DNA of 64,000 bases from positions 24,819,202 to 24,883,201 of the forward strand of contig NC_092653.1 of the NCBI RefSeq assembly GCF_032118995.1, written 5' to 3'. The DNA comes from Asterias amurensis. Its lineage: Eukaryota > Echinodermata > Asteroidea > Forcipulatida > Asteriidae. The position numbers and the translations under genes are program-made. The notes beneath the pieces are model-generated. The model worked only from the letters and a program-made list of their open reading frames with translations, did no database searches and had not been told where the DNA came from. Positions 1 to 11,300 of this stretch are shown piece by piece (positions within the stretch are counted from its first letter, which is position 1; each line of letters begins with the position of its first letter).

Positions 1-1440
1 TATTAGTATTATATTTAAAATAAGGAAATATAGTTGTAGTTATCTTGCTATGGGAATATTTGACGCCATAAGAATGTTGTACCGCGGTTTCCAAGGTTGG
101 AATACCCTGATAAGGCATACAGCTGCCAATATGTCTACAGTGTGAAAGAAGTGATCAGGCCTGAGTGGCATGAAACTAATTAATTTACAGTTTGTTTTGC
201 TGGAATGGAAGTATTTTGAACCAAATCACATGTGTGCTTTTGGTCGGCTTCACAACAAGTTACCCACACGCTCTCCTGTAAACCCAAACACAGTGATGCT
301 GAAGCCCTTTTTAAGATCAACGAACAGTGACATCTAAGCTCGTTTTTTGTTATAATATACATTGCGTGCAGTGAATTACCTTATACCTTCTAGCCACTGC
401 ACCGCCCAGTTGCACAAAGTGTTATACTGTAACAAACGGATGAGGTAACGCTCACTAGTTTGTGTTCGGAAAACAATTTGAAAGTATAGCACCAAAATAT
501 CAAAAAACTAAATGTTTGAAAACAGTGAGTGAACACATTTAAAGTTTAAACCTTAAAAGGTAATTCAATTCTGCCCCTGAAGTTTTCAGAGTGTGCGCAG
601 TCTCGAGAGAGACTAGCTCGAGAAGGCAATCTCCTTCGACGCAAATGCAGTAAAAGTTGCAAAAAGGAAAACATGCTCCCTTGTGTGTGAATTTCGATCC
701 TGCTCACTTTCATTACAATGTGGGAAACCCACTCCACTGTTCATCCCCATTGACGTACGCTGATATATTATTGCATTGAAAAGTGTGGATACCGATTATG
801 ACAAAGGAATGACGCCACTGGATATCTACGACCGGCAAGTCATTTTTAATTTAACTATTGGTATGTCTGTAGAGTACATCGCAGTATACAGTACGTGCAC
901 TTTATTTCTTGAAATTGATTCAAAATATAATCATGGTCTTTTATGGTTTCAATTTCATTTTATATGATGTAAATATTTATATATTTGTCAAGTTGTAAAC
1001 GTACCGTATCTTAAAACAAGAAATAACAACTTTAACAATAAATCAGTTTGTTATTGTAAAAAAAAAACATCAAATTAAATTTTCAGTAAAAAAGGTAAAT
1101 ATTTTTTTTAACAAAGACATTTAAAATGATTATAACACTATAAAGAATCTATAACTGTAATTTAAACGTAAATATTTTTGAACTATGTGTATATACGTAA
1201 ATATTATATGGTAAAAGTTGATTAAAAAATTGTACAAAATTTGAAAAACGATGGTTCACTTTTCTTGCATTAGTTGCTATTCCCACAGGTTTCAGTCTAA
1301 CGAGAACAAATATATGATCTTTCGTCAGAAAAAGACATGGGTTAACACAGCAGAATTGACCGATGATTTGTCTGAATAATGATATGAATCAGGGGTGGAG
1401 TGCAACGGTTTCGAAGATTTCGAGATTCGCAATGGGAGAT
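1..1440. other. Left-edge non-coding DNA, nothing recognised
   Basis: AT-rich sequence with A- and T-runs. The open frames are under 80 codons, lack recognisable protein character and have no convincing splice sites. No RNA gene or repeat boundary was recognised. Confidence 0.5.
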
Positions 1441-1565
1441 TGGAAACGCTAAGTGGCAGCAGACTTACCAGGTAAAAAGTTTACGTACATCAGAGCCTCG
1501 CACAGACCGAGCGGGCGATGTATTAACTTGGCGAGTATGCTGCCACCTAGCGTCCAATTGGATAT
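1440..1565. repeat. Short inverted repeat with GTGGCAGCAGAC arms
   Basis: The left arm reads GCTAAGTGGCAGCAGACTT and the right arm is its near reverse complement, containing TGCTGCCACCTAGCG. The same arm recurs at about 53.55 kb (CTAGGTGGCAGCAGAC) and inverted at about 57.12 kb. This is an interspersed foldback repeat of unknown family. Confidence 0.5.
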
Positions 1566-2494
1566 TATACACCGGAACTAATCTCCCCGGGCTCTCTCTC
1601 CGAAGTCGCAATTTAATACATTTTACGAGTACGTAGGCAGTTAAAATGAATGAAGTACATTTTTGGTGGGCCCTTTATTGAAACACTTTTGCCAGGTATT
1701 AAAGAACGTTTTTTTCTACGTAAAAGTCGCCGAAAGTTGAGTTTGTCAATGATGCATCACTACAAACACGTTTTCGTTTTGATTTTTGAGATTTTGCATG
1801 AAAACATTTTGATAAATTTCACGTAAATGCCCACCCAATCAATGCGTTTTGCCAAGGCCGTTTAAACCTTGGACTCAGAAGGCTTTTGAGACAAGGAGAG
1901 GGCGCTGTTCAGCAATTTTATTGGGTTGGAATTTCAACTAAATTTGTCCCCCTGAGAGGGACACTGCCCTCAAGGTGACCCATGGTGAGTAAATTTAAAT
2001 CGTTAATTAATAACTTTACGGTTTGGAGACAACAATTGATTTCTAATTTGTCCAAAAAAGGACAACATTTGCTTTGTCCCAAAACCTGTACAATCAAATG
2101 GATGAATAAAGAAAGACATGCTTTTTACAGTCAAGCACAATTAACAACAAAAAATAATCAAAGTTGTGAAAGCTGCACTCGCCGGAAACAAATATTCATC
2201 AATCAAAATTTGAATGCAACTGACCACTACTTCCGACTGGGGACACTTTGTCTGAAAACAAAGTTAACGGGAAGGAAGCAAAATCAAAAATATACCTTGA
2301 AAGCTGTGCGTGCTTAAAAGCTGTCTTGATCGTGTTTGTATAACGGAGTGTCGTGGGTGTAATCAAAACTTGGGAATGGATTTTTTGATTGGAGATAAAT
2401 TTGAAAGTGTGCCTTTTTGTGTTTTAAATGTATCGTGTAATGTACCAGATGCATTAAGTGATGACCAGCCGTCGATTTCCCCAAACTCTTCCTG
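1566..2494. other. Non-coding stretch, no gene supported
   Basis: A 111-codon open frame at 1982-2317 (+) has no domain, signal peptide or hydrophobic pattern that I recognise. Its composition follows the local AT-rich sequence. I do not regard it as a gene. Confidence 0.4.
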
Positions 2495-2640
2495 ACTTAA
2501 GATTAATCTAAGAACTTAGGACGAGTCCCAACCCTGCACTGCAGCATGCAGACCTTTAGATTAATCCTATAAAAGTGAGGACGAGTTACTCGTCCTAACT
2601 CGAGATAGGATTAATCCTAGCGTTTCGTGAAATCAGCTGC
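2495..2640. repeat. Palindrome-rich short repeat (ACTCGTCCTAACTCG)
   Basis: The block contains near-perfect palindromes AGGACGAGTTACTCGTCCT (about 2578-2596) and TAGGATTAATCCTA (about 2608-2621), with further TTAATC inversions around 2505 and 2560. A related fragment (GAGTTAAGACGAGTTACT) occurs near 7900. It looks like a short interspersed foldback repeat. Confidence 0.5.
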
Positions 2641-2654
2641 AGGGCCGATTTATA

Positions 2655-2995
2655 TGGCTGTTTAAAGGCAAAATAAAGACCTTTGGTTTTTGCAACCGTT
2701 CTATGAATCCTATATCATAACAAAACTTACATGGTGTTAAATTCAGATTTCAACGTTGTAGAGATATCGCCGACAATCCGAAGCGAATGTCCACGCGTGA
2801 AGAATAATCCCTTAAAAAACCCAATCTGAGAAGCGCTACCTGACTTCAAATTTTGGGACATAAAAACTTGTTAACAACCACATTACTTCGAAGTGAAATG
2901 TTTCTCAAAATGCTTTATACTATCGAAAGCTGCTTGGGGCTTTTAACCACAAGTTTGTATTGTCATGATTACAACGTACCTTCCCTTACAACAAA
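2655..2995 (+). repeat. Interspersed ~350-bp repeat, copy 1
   Basis: Three copies of one family occur at 2655-2995, 10910-11300 and 26596-26935. Shared blocks in order are TTTGGTTT, GTCCACGC followed by GAAGAATAA, AATCTGAGA, and AAATGCTTTATACTATCGAAAGCTGC followed by AAGTTTGTATTG with small changes. No coding capacity or tRNA-like head was seen, so the class is unknown. Confidence 0.6.
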
Positions 2996-4055
2996 TGTTA
3001 TGACATTTTTGCACAAGTTGTTAGTCTTGAAGTCAAGACGGTAATTGTTAAGCGCGGTGTGTAGTTACAGCGCGGTGTAGCTACGGGGACGATACACACA
3101 CCCTCGATCCCAGTATGTGACTGTTGCATGAACGGCAGACAATTTGGCAGCGCCTAACGACTTGTCATCAAGTCTAACAAGTTGTTGGCATGTATTGAAA
3201 ACTAGAGGGTGTAAAATGAATGCACAGTGCTACAAATCAGCGAAATCGCTACGTCTCAAGAGAGGGCGCTATGCATATTTCACGATAGACAACAATTAGT
3301 CACACAAAATGGATTGCATGAAATGCAATAATAGGTCCTCATTTGCTAATGCCTCCTCCCTCAGGACCAGTAATATGTCTGAACGATTTATAGAGAATCC
3401 GGTAACAAAACATTGAACAGGTAATTGGGTCAGGAGATATGCCCCGTCGAATGCAGACATAGACAGCCCGCCCCCCCCCCAACACAAATTACAATCCAAA
3501 TGTCCCCGTTTGTAACAGTCTTATCTTTTACAGAAGTCCCCCCCCCCCCCCCATATGGTAATAACATTGGTAGTGGTATGTTAAATGCATTAATGATGAA
3601 TTCAGAATTAAATTACTCAATGTTTGCATAACATTGGGAGATTGAAAAATAAGTGTTCACAGATATATACACAAATTTATATAGAGATGGTAATAAATTT
3701 GACACAAACAACTTCCTCGAACTCGTTTCCTGATCATAATTATGTTATTTTGCTGTTTTATGTGTGTAGGGTTTCCGGATGGAAATAACACATTTTTCGT
3801 GGTCATTACCAAAGTACGATAGTACCTTCAGTCAAAAGGTTTTTATATTTCGATGGAATCGAGTTACCGGCCTTATTTATTTTAATATCAATGTGTACAT
3901 CAAAATGCTCTATCGGGAGTTTTGCACGCAGCTATAAGCGCTGATGTTATTGTGATTTTGTGGAAGCGCTGTATTATTAATTTTTATCTCTAGGGGTGTA
4001 CATAAACACGCATGGCCAAGCAATCATCTTTAAAATGGGTACGTTGCGTTTTAGC
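2996..4055. other. Intergenic DNA with two poly-C tracts
   Basis: No gene is supported. Two homopolymer C runs, near 3471-3480 and 3539-3552, create proline-rich artefactual frames. The GCGCGGTGT motif is repeated at 3050-3080. Confidence 0.4.
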
Positions 4056-4407
4056 TTAAAGGCAGTGGACACTATTGGTAATTACTCAAAATAATTATTA
4101 GCATAAAACCGTTCTTGGTGACGGGTAATGGGGAGAGGTTGATGATATAAAACATTGTGAGAAACAGCTCCCTCTGAAGTGCCAATTTGATTTCGAGACC
4201 TCAGATTTAGAACTTGAGGTCTCGAAATCAACCATCTAAACGCACACAACTACGTGTGACAAGGGTGTTTTTTCTTCATTATTATCTCGCAAGTTCGATG
4301 ACCGATTGAGCTCAAATTTTCACAGTTGTTATTTTATGCATATGTTGAGGTACACCAACTGTGAAGGCTATTCTTTGACAATTACCAATAGTGTCCACTG
4401 CCTTTAA
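4056..4407 (+). mobile_element. TTAA-flanked MITE (family M1), complete copy
   Basis: A 352-bp non-coding element. It begins TTAAAGGCAGTGGACACTAT and ends with the reverse complement, giving terminal inverted repeats of about 28 bp. Reading TTAA as the target duplication leaves AGGCAGTGG...CCACTGCCT as the element ends. An internal hairpin (GATTTCGAGACCTCAG / CTTGAGGTCTCGAAATC) lies mid-element. TTAA specificity suggests a piggyBac- or Kolobok-driven element; that is inference. Related copies lie at 4530, 12639, 24595, 30262, 33267, 41487, 58424 and 63441. Confidence 0.85.
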
Positions 4408-4529
4408 TATAACAACAACGGCATAGGAAATTTGTGAAGGCATACGTTGATAATGCGTATATGTACAGAGTTTTAGAGTAATTCTATTTAGATAGCCTAT
4501 AATGTTGATAAGGGCCTACCTTTGGTAAT

Positions 4530-4765
4530 AATTCCCCATAAAATAAAGACTTACTTGGTAAAAAGCACTAGCAGGAGAGGTGTTGATTCTACAACATTGT
4601 TATTAGAAATGACGCTGTTTAAATTAGTGTAATTCTATGCAGCAAGGGTGTTCGTTTCATTATTCTCTTGCAACATCGATGACTAATATTGAGCCCAAAT
4701 TTTCACAGGTTTGTTATTTTCAATGTTGGGATACACCAATCGAGAATATACTTATACCAGAGAAC
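4530..4765 (+). mobile_element. Decayed M1 MITE fragment
   Basis: Blocks matching the M1 interior appear in order: ACTTACTTGGTAA, GGAGAGGTGTTGAT, ACAACATTGT, AGCAAGGGTGTT, TTGAGCCCAAATTTTCACAGG and GATACACCAA. Both terminal repeats are missing or unrecognisable, so this is an old copy lying directly next to the intact one at 4056-4407. Confidence 0.55.
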
Positions 4766-5874
4766 GGGGTTAGCTTACAAAGTCCGGAGGTCCTAAAATA
4801 TACATCTATAAAACAGTAAGACAACAAATCAAAACACAGCTAATCTCCCGAGATGATATTAATGAGTGATATAAACAAATCAATAGTCCATACCAACATA
4901 CAATGATGTCAAAATAACATGTTTTTAACATGCAATAAGTGTGTTTCCTCGTGAAAGAATGGGTATCCCGAGTAACACAATTTGATATCATTCTTAGATT
5001 TAGTCAGACCTTCGTTGCAGATGATCGCATTTTATTCTATTTATTCAAATGAGCACCGTTGTCGTTTTAAATATATACTGGTACCCTGACAGTATTGTTT
5101 GCCAGACCAATAAAGGCAGAGTACCATTGTTTCTTTTTCATTGTTCGGTTGTTTTAATCTATATGCAGATTATGTACAATCAAACTAACATGTGAACATT
5201 TCATTTATATTGGTCGAGTTTATTTGATTTTGCCGCATCTCTTTCATCTTTAAACGAAAGCATCGCAACAAAAGACTGTAATCAGTAACTTGTGTTATTG
5301 AAATAACTGTTTTAAATTGGTACTGGTATGATATAAACACTCTAATGCTTCACATCTACTCACACTGGTTTCTTAAAAGAAAACATTGGGTTTTTTTAAA
5401 GCATTTTTTTTTAAATGACAGGCCTATAACAAAGTGCGTTTACTAAGATTATGGTCCTTGGTGGTAATTTAAGGCCTATATGTAAGGGCCAAAAGGTCAT
5501 TACATATGAAAATCGTAAACAAACGATTATTACTTAAGAAAACGATGTTTCTTTTTGCCAAACAAAAAGTTTGAAGACCACTCCTGATCAATAAAACCCA
5601 TTTACCAAGGTCTCAAAGATATGCGAAAGCAGCGTTATGAAATCTATACACAAATTGCACTAAAGGACCTCTGAACAGATGAGTGGTCAGTATTGCATCT
5701 GTTTAAATATAACCATTAAGAATATTACTCCACACGAGGTACCGAAGAGACATTGATGCTCTGTCATCACAGGATGAGATAAATATCAATCAAGCCAATC
5801 CCCGTGTAATTGCCCCCATACCATTAGGAGTATTACCGGACGATAGTAGCAGTCTTGACCAGAACTAGGCCTGT
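4766..5874. other. Intergenic DNA, nothing recognised
   Basis: AT-rich sequence without credible coding frames, tRNA-like boxes or clear repeat boundaries. Confidence 0.4.
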
Positions 5875-6059
5875 ATGACTAGCTAGACTTGATTCAAGTC
5901 CCTTTCTAGTGGGAGGTCCCAAACAACACGTCAGCAGTCACATCAGAGCTATACGGCTCTGAATCACATAAGACAAATGCGCCCCCATCGTCAACATGTA
6001 GTTATTGCAGAAGCAGCGATAGCAAGGGATTGGGACTTGAGTCAAGTCTAATGACTAGC
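5875..6059. mobile_element. Short TIR transposon (family T9) with 9-bp target duplication
   Basis: The 167-bp element at 5884-6050 has terminal inverted repeats TAGACTTGATTCAAGTCCC and GGGACTTGAGTCAAGTCTA. It is flanked on both sides by the identical 9-mer ATGACTAGC (5875-5883 and 6051-6059). Each terminal repeat is itself palindromic around ACTTGAWTCAAGT. There is no coding capacity. A 9-bp duplication suits Mutator-like or Merlin-like transposases; the family assignment is inference. The second copy is at 22788-22988. Confidence 0.8.
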
Positions 6060-6970
6060 TTGACTGATGGATCTACAGTGACACTGATTGCAATCCCGCC
6101 AACCAAGAGCTGAAAGATGTGTGTATTTATTGAAGATGTTTTGTTTGCTATTTGACCATGATCGGTTCAATTAGTCATGACACACACCTCGGACCCAAAC
6201 CTGATGATCTCATCTTCCAGATCAACAAACTTCAATCCGGTTTAATTCAATTCAATTTCATATTTTAGTTATAAAGGGAAACACTGCTTCGGTGGCACTT
6301 TGTGTATCAAAAGCGACGCTTGTTGTGAAATGAGGTTGAAAAGATGCTTTTAAAGTTGAATAACATGTTTCCCACATATCACTCGACTTTTTTTTTTTTT
6401 TTTTTTTCTAGAAGTCAAACAAATTGGCTCACGTTCAAGCTCGCTTACAGGCATTTTTGACAAACTTGACGCGTTTCGTTTACACATGGACTTGACACTT
6501 GAGATAATGTAAAATGAAATCATAAAAAAAAAATGCCCGGCTCAAAAACACAAAAATAGAAAGTGTTCCGCTGTCTTGACATATAAATCAACTATACCAA
6601 TGTTCCCGAAGAGAAATTGACACGTATCAATGGTAATCATTACGGACCATAATGAAGTCTGGTGTCATCATTAAAAATAATCATGTTTGATTCTATGATC
6701 CGTGAACGTAAACACTTAAAGACCTAAAGAGAAGCAACTGGTACAAGTCATCGCGTGTAGTATGTCAGACTGTAAAAATACACCATCACAACAGCTGGAC
6801 ATAGAAGTCATGCTGATGATGTTTAAGGCATTCCATAGTATGCATTTTTTTCCCGTGACCTGCTTTGTACACAACACTTCTCGGAAATATTTTTTTTTTT
6901 TTTCAAATGAGACATCCCCTATAACATACACATCTAAAAAATGTAGTTTGTTTTCATTTTTAACTTCGTA
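6060..6970. other. Intergenic DNA with poly-T runs
   Basis: No gene is supported. A long T run lies near 6389-6408 and another near 6890-6904. The small frames here arise from these low-complexity tracts. Confidence 0.4.
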
Positions 6971-7200
6971 AGGTCATGTGGCCACTTTAAGGTGAAGGCT
7001 ACACTAAACTGATTTGGGATGTTGACCAAAATCAAGTGTCACCAATAGGCACCATTCCACCTACTTCTGTGGCTGAAACAGACTGCAATTCCCTTCAGTC
7101 TGTAAGGATGTAGGCATATAGGAATTTCTTTAATCCACTCTATGAGCCTGTCTGGTAAAGCAGAATGCACTACTTTCACACCTTTTTATCACGCATTACA
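6971..7200 (-). repeat. SINE body fragment (family S1)
   Basis: This block is similar to the body of the adjacent SINE: GGCCACTTTAAGGTGAAGGCTACACTAA, then GATTTGGGATGTTGACCA, TCACCAATAGGCAC and the end CCTTTTTATCA. It lacks the tRNA-like head. It forms a head-to-tail pair with 7201-7552. Another body fragment lies at 15055-15245. Confidence 0.6.
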
Positions 7201-7552
7201 TGCACATCTACAACATGACATCACAAGGTCAGATGGCCACTTCAAGGTGAGGTCTACACCAAGCTGATTTGGGATGTTGACCAGTCACCAATGGCCACGT
7301 TTCCACCAATACTCATGTGGCTGAAACAGGGTTTGTCTTTAGTCTGTAATAATGTATAGGCATGTCTATCATCCACTAAGAGCCCGGCTGGTTATGCAGC
7401 GCGCACTACCTTCCTAACTTTTTATGAAGGAATTATGATGCAGTGCGTTGCAAAGGCACCCATGACCGGGATTCGAACCCACACTCTGCTGCTGACAACA
7501 CCAGAGCTTGTGCTCTGTGAACTATAACAGGCCACTTGGCCACACATCGCCA
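7201..7552 (-). mobile_element. tRNA-derived SINE (family S1)
   Basis: Read on the minus strand, the head carries an A-box-like TGGCCAAGTGG and an exact B box GGTTCGAATCC (plus-strand 7469-7479). The spacing and long variable arm resemble a serine/leucine-type tRNA. A non-tRNA body of about 250 bp follows and is shared with 6971-7200 and 15055-15245. Such heads normally serve as internal RNA polymerase III promoters. Confidence 0.7.
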
Positions 7553-8525
7553 CATGAACCTGATCAACACGCGATGGTCCATCGTAACCTCTGAATTCAA
7601 AACCTTTTACTTGACAAACATAATCTTGGGTTGTATTTATTTAGTCCAACTAACAGAAGTATTGACGTCAATACACTCAATAAAGAGAAGAAGTCAAACC
7701 GCAAACCTAACCCCAAATTACAATGGGAAACGAAGTTATCTTCAGAAAATATATAGTATATATTTTGTTTCTGTTTAATAGGGACTTTAACTAATTATTT
7801 TAGTATTTTGAATATGTTGGTTGGTAAGGTGAGCTAGTGTAGTGCATCAGGATGAATTGTAAAAGAGATAACAGTATATCACGAGTATAGGCTTACCACG
7901 AGTTAAGACGAGTTACTGGAGTTGTGAAATCGCCCCCTAGCCCATTACTGCAATAAACGACCCCGCTGTGAAGGCGAGTTTGGTCGTAAACTTGTTGTCG
8001 TGCTTGTCACATTTCATGCAAGATTACGTCTGTCCTCACAGCCACAAAACAATTTATTTTAAGCCATTTGGCAATAGCCGAACGGTGTCCTACAATAATC
8101 CATCAAGTCTAATGGCTCCATGCCATCATAAGTCCCTGATTGCATTCAGCAGTACTGCCACTCTGTATGAATCCAATGGTCGGTGGACAAAATTCAGTTT
8201 GAGGGTCATCAATTATTTTGTGCATATTACAATTTATTGTTATGGTTAGCGAAATATCGAACAGTTGTTTGGAAGAGATTGACAATGTATGTTGACATGT
8301 GCATTGTCTTCGATATGGGTTTTAAGATATCGCATGGTGAGGTATCAATGTAATACAAACTAGTACATATAGTTGTAATAACCAGTTTTCAGTAGAGTTG
8401 GAGTCTGGGAGGCTACTTATTTAAGTGCTGAAAAGAAGTAACCTGTTTTAGTGCTTTTGTATACCCCTGTAAAAGGTAAAGAGAAACAATCATAGTGAAA
8501 TATCTTGTTCGCGGAAACATGCGTC
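7553..8525. other. Intergenic DNA, nothing supported
   Basis: Open frames of 80 and 93 codons (7536-7778 and 7968-8249, +) show no domain, no splice support and no clear codon bias. A fragment of the ACTCGTCC repeat is present near 7900. Confidence 0.4.
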
Positions 8526-8527
8526 AA

Positions 8528-8612
8528 TATGGGATTCGAGCCTCCACCCCGGTGACTTAATCACCAGAACTTCAATTCGATACTCTAAAACCACTCGGCC
8601 ACAAGACCCATA
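8528..8612 (-). tRNA. tRNA-like sequence, probably a SINE head or tRNA pseudogene
   Basis: On the minus strand the sequence has an A box TGGCCGAGTGG and a B-box-like GGCTCGAATCC with a long variable-arm hairpin (GGTGATTAAGTCACC). The layout is that of a serine/leucine-type tRNA. The two ends do not form a good seven-pair acceptor stem and no CCA follows, so a functional tRNA is unlikely. Confidence 0.45.
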
Positions 8613-9181
8613 ATCGTTTATGTTTTGTTTGAATTAAATTGCCGGGAAAATCTTAATGACGGATATGGACATTTTAATAGGCGATTTATAATAATGGTAA
8701 CTATGTCATTATCTCTGGTAATGAACGGGGAAATTAATTTGAGTATTTTCTACTACAAGTCAAGGTCAACACAAATTTTAATGTGCTAAAAATTATAACG
8801 AGTCATGGTCCAAAATGACAAATTAATGTGGTATCTTACAGGCGATGGTTTCGGTTGTAGAATGATTTAGTCATATATTGCATGCATGTTGCTTCGTTTT
8901 TGAAATGGTAAGGGCACCAAGGTATTTAATCCTTTGGGCATCCTGTGAGGAAATTGTAAATTTCTACTTAAACATTTCCAGGGCACCAAGGCAATGACCA
9001 GGGGGGCATGTAGGCAATCGCCTTCGTTTGCCACCGTAAAGTATCAGGCCAGAGATCACCTTTTACAAGTCAAATTATAAATATTTGAACGTCAGGGTCC
9101 AATGAGTTATGACCAGGAGTGTATGGAGTATGAAGCTTATGTCAACGGAAGACCACTCAAAATAATATACACGTGTATATT
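8613..9181. repeat. Intergenic DNA with GGGCACCAAGG repeat
   Basis: The motif GGGCACCAAGG occurs twice (about 8911 and 8983) around an inverted AGAAATTTACAATTTCC-like core. The following GGCAATCGCCTTCGTTTGCCACC is probably part of the same interspersed repeat. No gene was seen. Confidence 0.4.
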
Positions 9182-9573
9182 TTAAAGGAACACGTTGCCT
9201 TGGATCGGTCGAGTTGGTCTATGAAAAGCGTTCTGCAACCGTTTGTTATAAAATGCATATGGATAGAAAGATGTTTTAAAAGTAGAATATAATGATCCAC
9301 ACAAGTATCACTCAAAATTGCACGGTTTTCATTTTACGTCGCGAACTAACACGGTCGGCCATTTATGGGAGTCAAAGTTTTGACTCCCATAAATGGCCGA
9401 CCGTGTTTGTCGACGAGGTAAAACGAAAACCACGCAATTTCGAGGCATATTTGTGTAGATCATTGTATTCTACTTTTACAACATCTTTCTAACCATATCG
9501 ATTTTATAACAAACGGTTACAGGACGCTTTTCAAAGACCAACTCGACCGATCCAAGGCAACGTGTTCCTTTAA
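9182..9573. mobile_element. 392-bp near-perfect palindrome (foldback element, family M2)
   Basis: The two halves are almost exact reverse complements meeting at GAGTCAAAGTTTTGACTC (about 9370-9387). The ends read TTAAAGGAACACG and CGTGTTCCTTTAA, so as in family M1 the element can be read as a TTAA-flanked inverted-repeat transposon. It shares the TTAA-AGG end with M1 but not its interior. There is no coding capacity; the 66-codon frame across the centre is a by-product of the symmetry. Confidence 0.85.
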
Positions 9574-10111
9574 GATGAATTTATTGCGTGTATTTGATTG
9601 GGATACAAATTGATCAGTATAACATTTGTTTTATTATGGATACAAATTGAATATAGCATGCGGGAAAAAATCTTCGTTTTCACGAACTGAAGTGTTAAAG
9701 AGCCGTTTGGCTAAGAATTACAATCTGTCACATGTAGTACATCAATCAGTATTCAAATAGCTCTATATGCCGTTGAAGTTATTAACTAATTAATTGTCAC
9801 AACATTCATACAGCCACAGTATTGCACTTCGTGTGCTACACAAACTAATTATGCATGTAAAATGGAACGGCAAAGCGAAGACCATGGCAGCCGTGTAATT
9901 GGGTGTGTTAGGTGATGTATATGGTGGCTGATGTCTAAATGAAAACGACACAAAGTGCTAGACCGTGAAACTTCAATTGCTTCTCACACTGTACCAGATC
10001 CCTAGAGATGGTTTTACAAATTGTTTTGTTTTTATGCAAGAGTGTATTCCTTCGCGTTTATAAACACCCGCGGGTAACTAATAGATCAGAAGCAGTGGTG
10101 GTGCACTTCCT
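9574..10111. other. Intergenic DNA, nothing recognised
   Basis: AT-rich sequence with no credible gene or repeat boundary, apart from a short GATACAAATTGA duplication near 9602-9650. Confidence 0.4.
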
Positions 10112-10575
10112 AGAAAGCCATTGAGCTGTTCAAAGTGGAGATGTTCAAGGAGGCAATTTACGAGAATTAATACAAGGATTTTTATTGTTTTTTGCACCTA
10201 ATCAATTGCCATGAATGTTAACACTACTGGATGACACTCCGCTATTGGAAGTGCCACACATAAGTCCCTTATCTAGAAACATGCTCTGATAAAAAAAGAA
10301 AAAACAGTTGGAGTAGAAGTAAAAGGGGGTTGGCCAACCCTACACAGTGAACAATTTGTCCTTAAGCCATTGGGCTGCTCCAAGTGGAGATGTTCAAGGA
10401 GGCAATTCACGAGAATTAATACAAGGGTTTTTGTTGTTATCTGCACCTTATCAATCTGCATTTATGTTAACACTACTGGTTCCCAATGTCCACTATTGGA
10501 AGCACCACAAGTCCCTATGTCTAGATGCTGGCTTTAAAAAAAGAAAGAAAAAAACTGTTGAAGTAGAGGTAGAAG
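10112..10575 (+). repeat. Tandem duplication, unit about 249 bp
   Basis: Two diverged copies start at about 10115 and 10364. Both contain AGCCATTG, AAGTGGAGATGTTCAAGGAG, ACGAGAATTAATACAAGG, TGCACCT, TTAACACTACTGG, CTATTGGAAG and an A-rich end before GTAGAAGT. No coding function was recognised; the 137-codon frame running through copy 2 into the next repeat is a by-product. Confidence 0.7.
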
Positions 10576-10581
10576 TCAGTG

Positions 10582-10790
10582 GGTGTGTTCGTTCAGCTTT
10601 GACGTCATTCCGGGGCTCACCCGGGTCAGCCCCCAGTGCCCTGCTTGTGGAGTGGGTCACTTGGGGCTGGCCCCAGGTGCATGACGTCACTACGGGAGCG
10701 GTGAGTGGTCGTTCGTTTAGCTCTTGTCAGGGGCTCACCCGAATGAGCACCGCGGGGTAGACCCAGGGAAGCTAAACAAACGCTAACAAA
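10582..10790. mobile_element. GC-rich non-autonomous TIR element (family T2)
   Basis: The left end GGGTGTGTTCGTTCAGCTT and the right end AAGCTAAACAAACGC are imperfect inverted repeats. The interior contains GGGGCTCACCCGGGTCAGC, CACTTGGGGCTGG and TGACGTCA-like sites. Inverted relatives lie at 62037-62210, and a half copy at 25292-25322. It is markedly more GC-rich than its surroundings. The superfamily is unknown. Confidence 0.6.
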
Positions 10791-10909
10791 ACTAAGCAAT
10801 GCTGTTTGTATCCTTACTTATTCTGTTCAAAACAATTAAAATTACATCTATACAAAAAAAAATTGCGGGTATTTGCGAAAGGCTATTATATAACCAAGTT
10901 TATTATGCA

Positions 10910-11300
10910 CCTTTAACCAGCAAATAAACTCTCTGGAGCCGACATACCTTTGGTATAGAACCATTCGCTTGGTTTAATCTTAAAAATAAAATATATATAC
11001 AATAAAACTGAAATTTGAAAGTTTCATTTCAAAAAGTTGTCGCGTTTTTTTTTAAGATGGCCTAAGACCGGAGCGATTTTGTCCACGCAAGATGAATACT
11101 CTCTAATATGAATACACAGGTCAGTCTGAGAAACGTATCGAACAGTAACGTTTATCAGATTCAAAATTCCGGGGTTAAGACTGATATGCCTTTCTAAATC
11201 ACATCAAATTGAAACGATTATCCAAATGCTTTATACTATCGGAAGCTGTTGTACTTTCTAACCAAGTCAGTTTGTATTGCCATTTATTTTAGGAGTGCTG
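10910..11300 (+). repeat. Interspersed ~350-bp repeat, copy 2
   Basis: Shares GGAGCGATTTTGTCCACGC, CAAATGCTTTATACTATCGG, AAGCTGTTGTAC, CTAACCAAGT and AGTTTGTATTGCCATT with the copies at 2655 and 26596. It contains no coding sequence. Confidence 0.6.

Noticed and set aside
1982-2317. 111-codon frame
   Set aside because: No recognisable domain, no splice signals, composition same as neighbouring non-coding DNA.
8528-8612. Functional tRNA gene
   Set aside because: A and B boxes are present but the acceptor stem does not pair properly; more likely SINE head or pseudogene.
10347-10760. 137-codon plus-strand frame
   Set aside because: Runs through a tandem duplication and into an unrelated TIR element; a mosaic of repeats.
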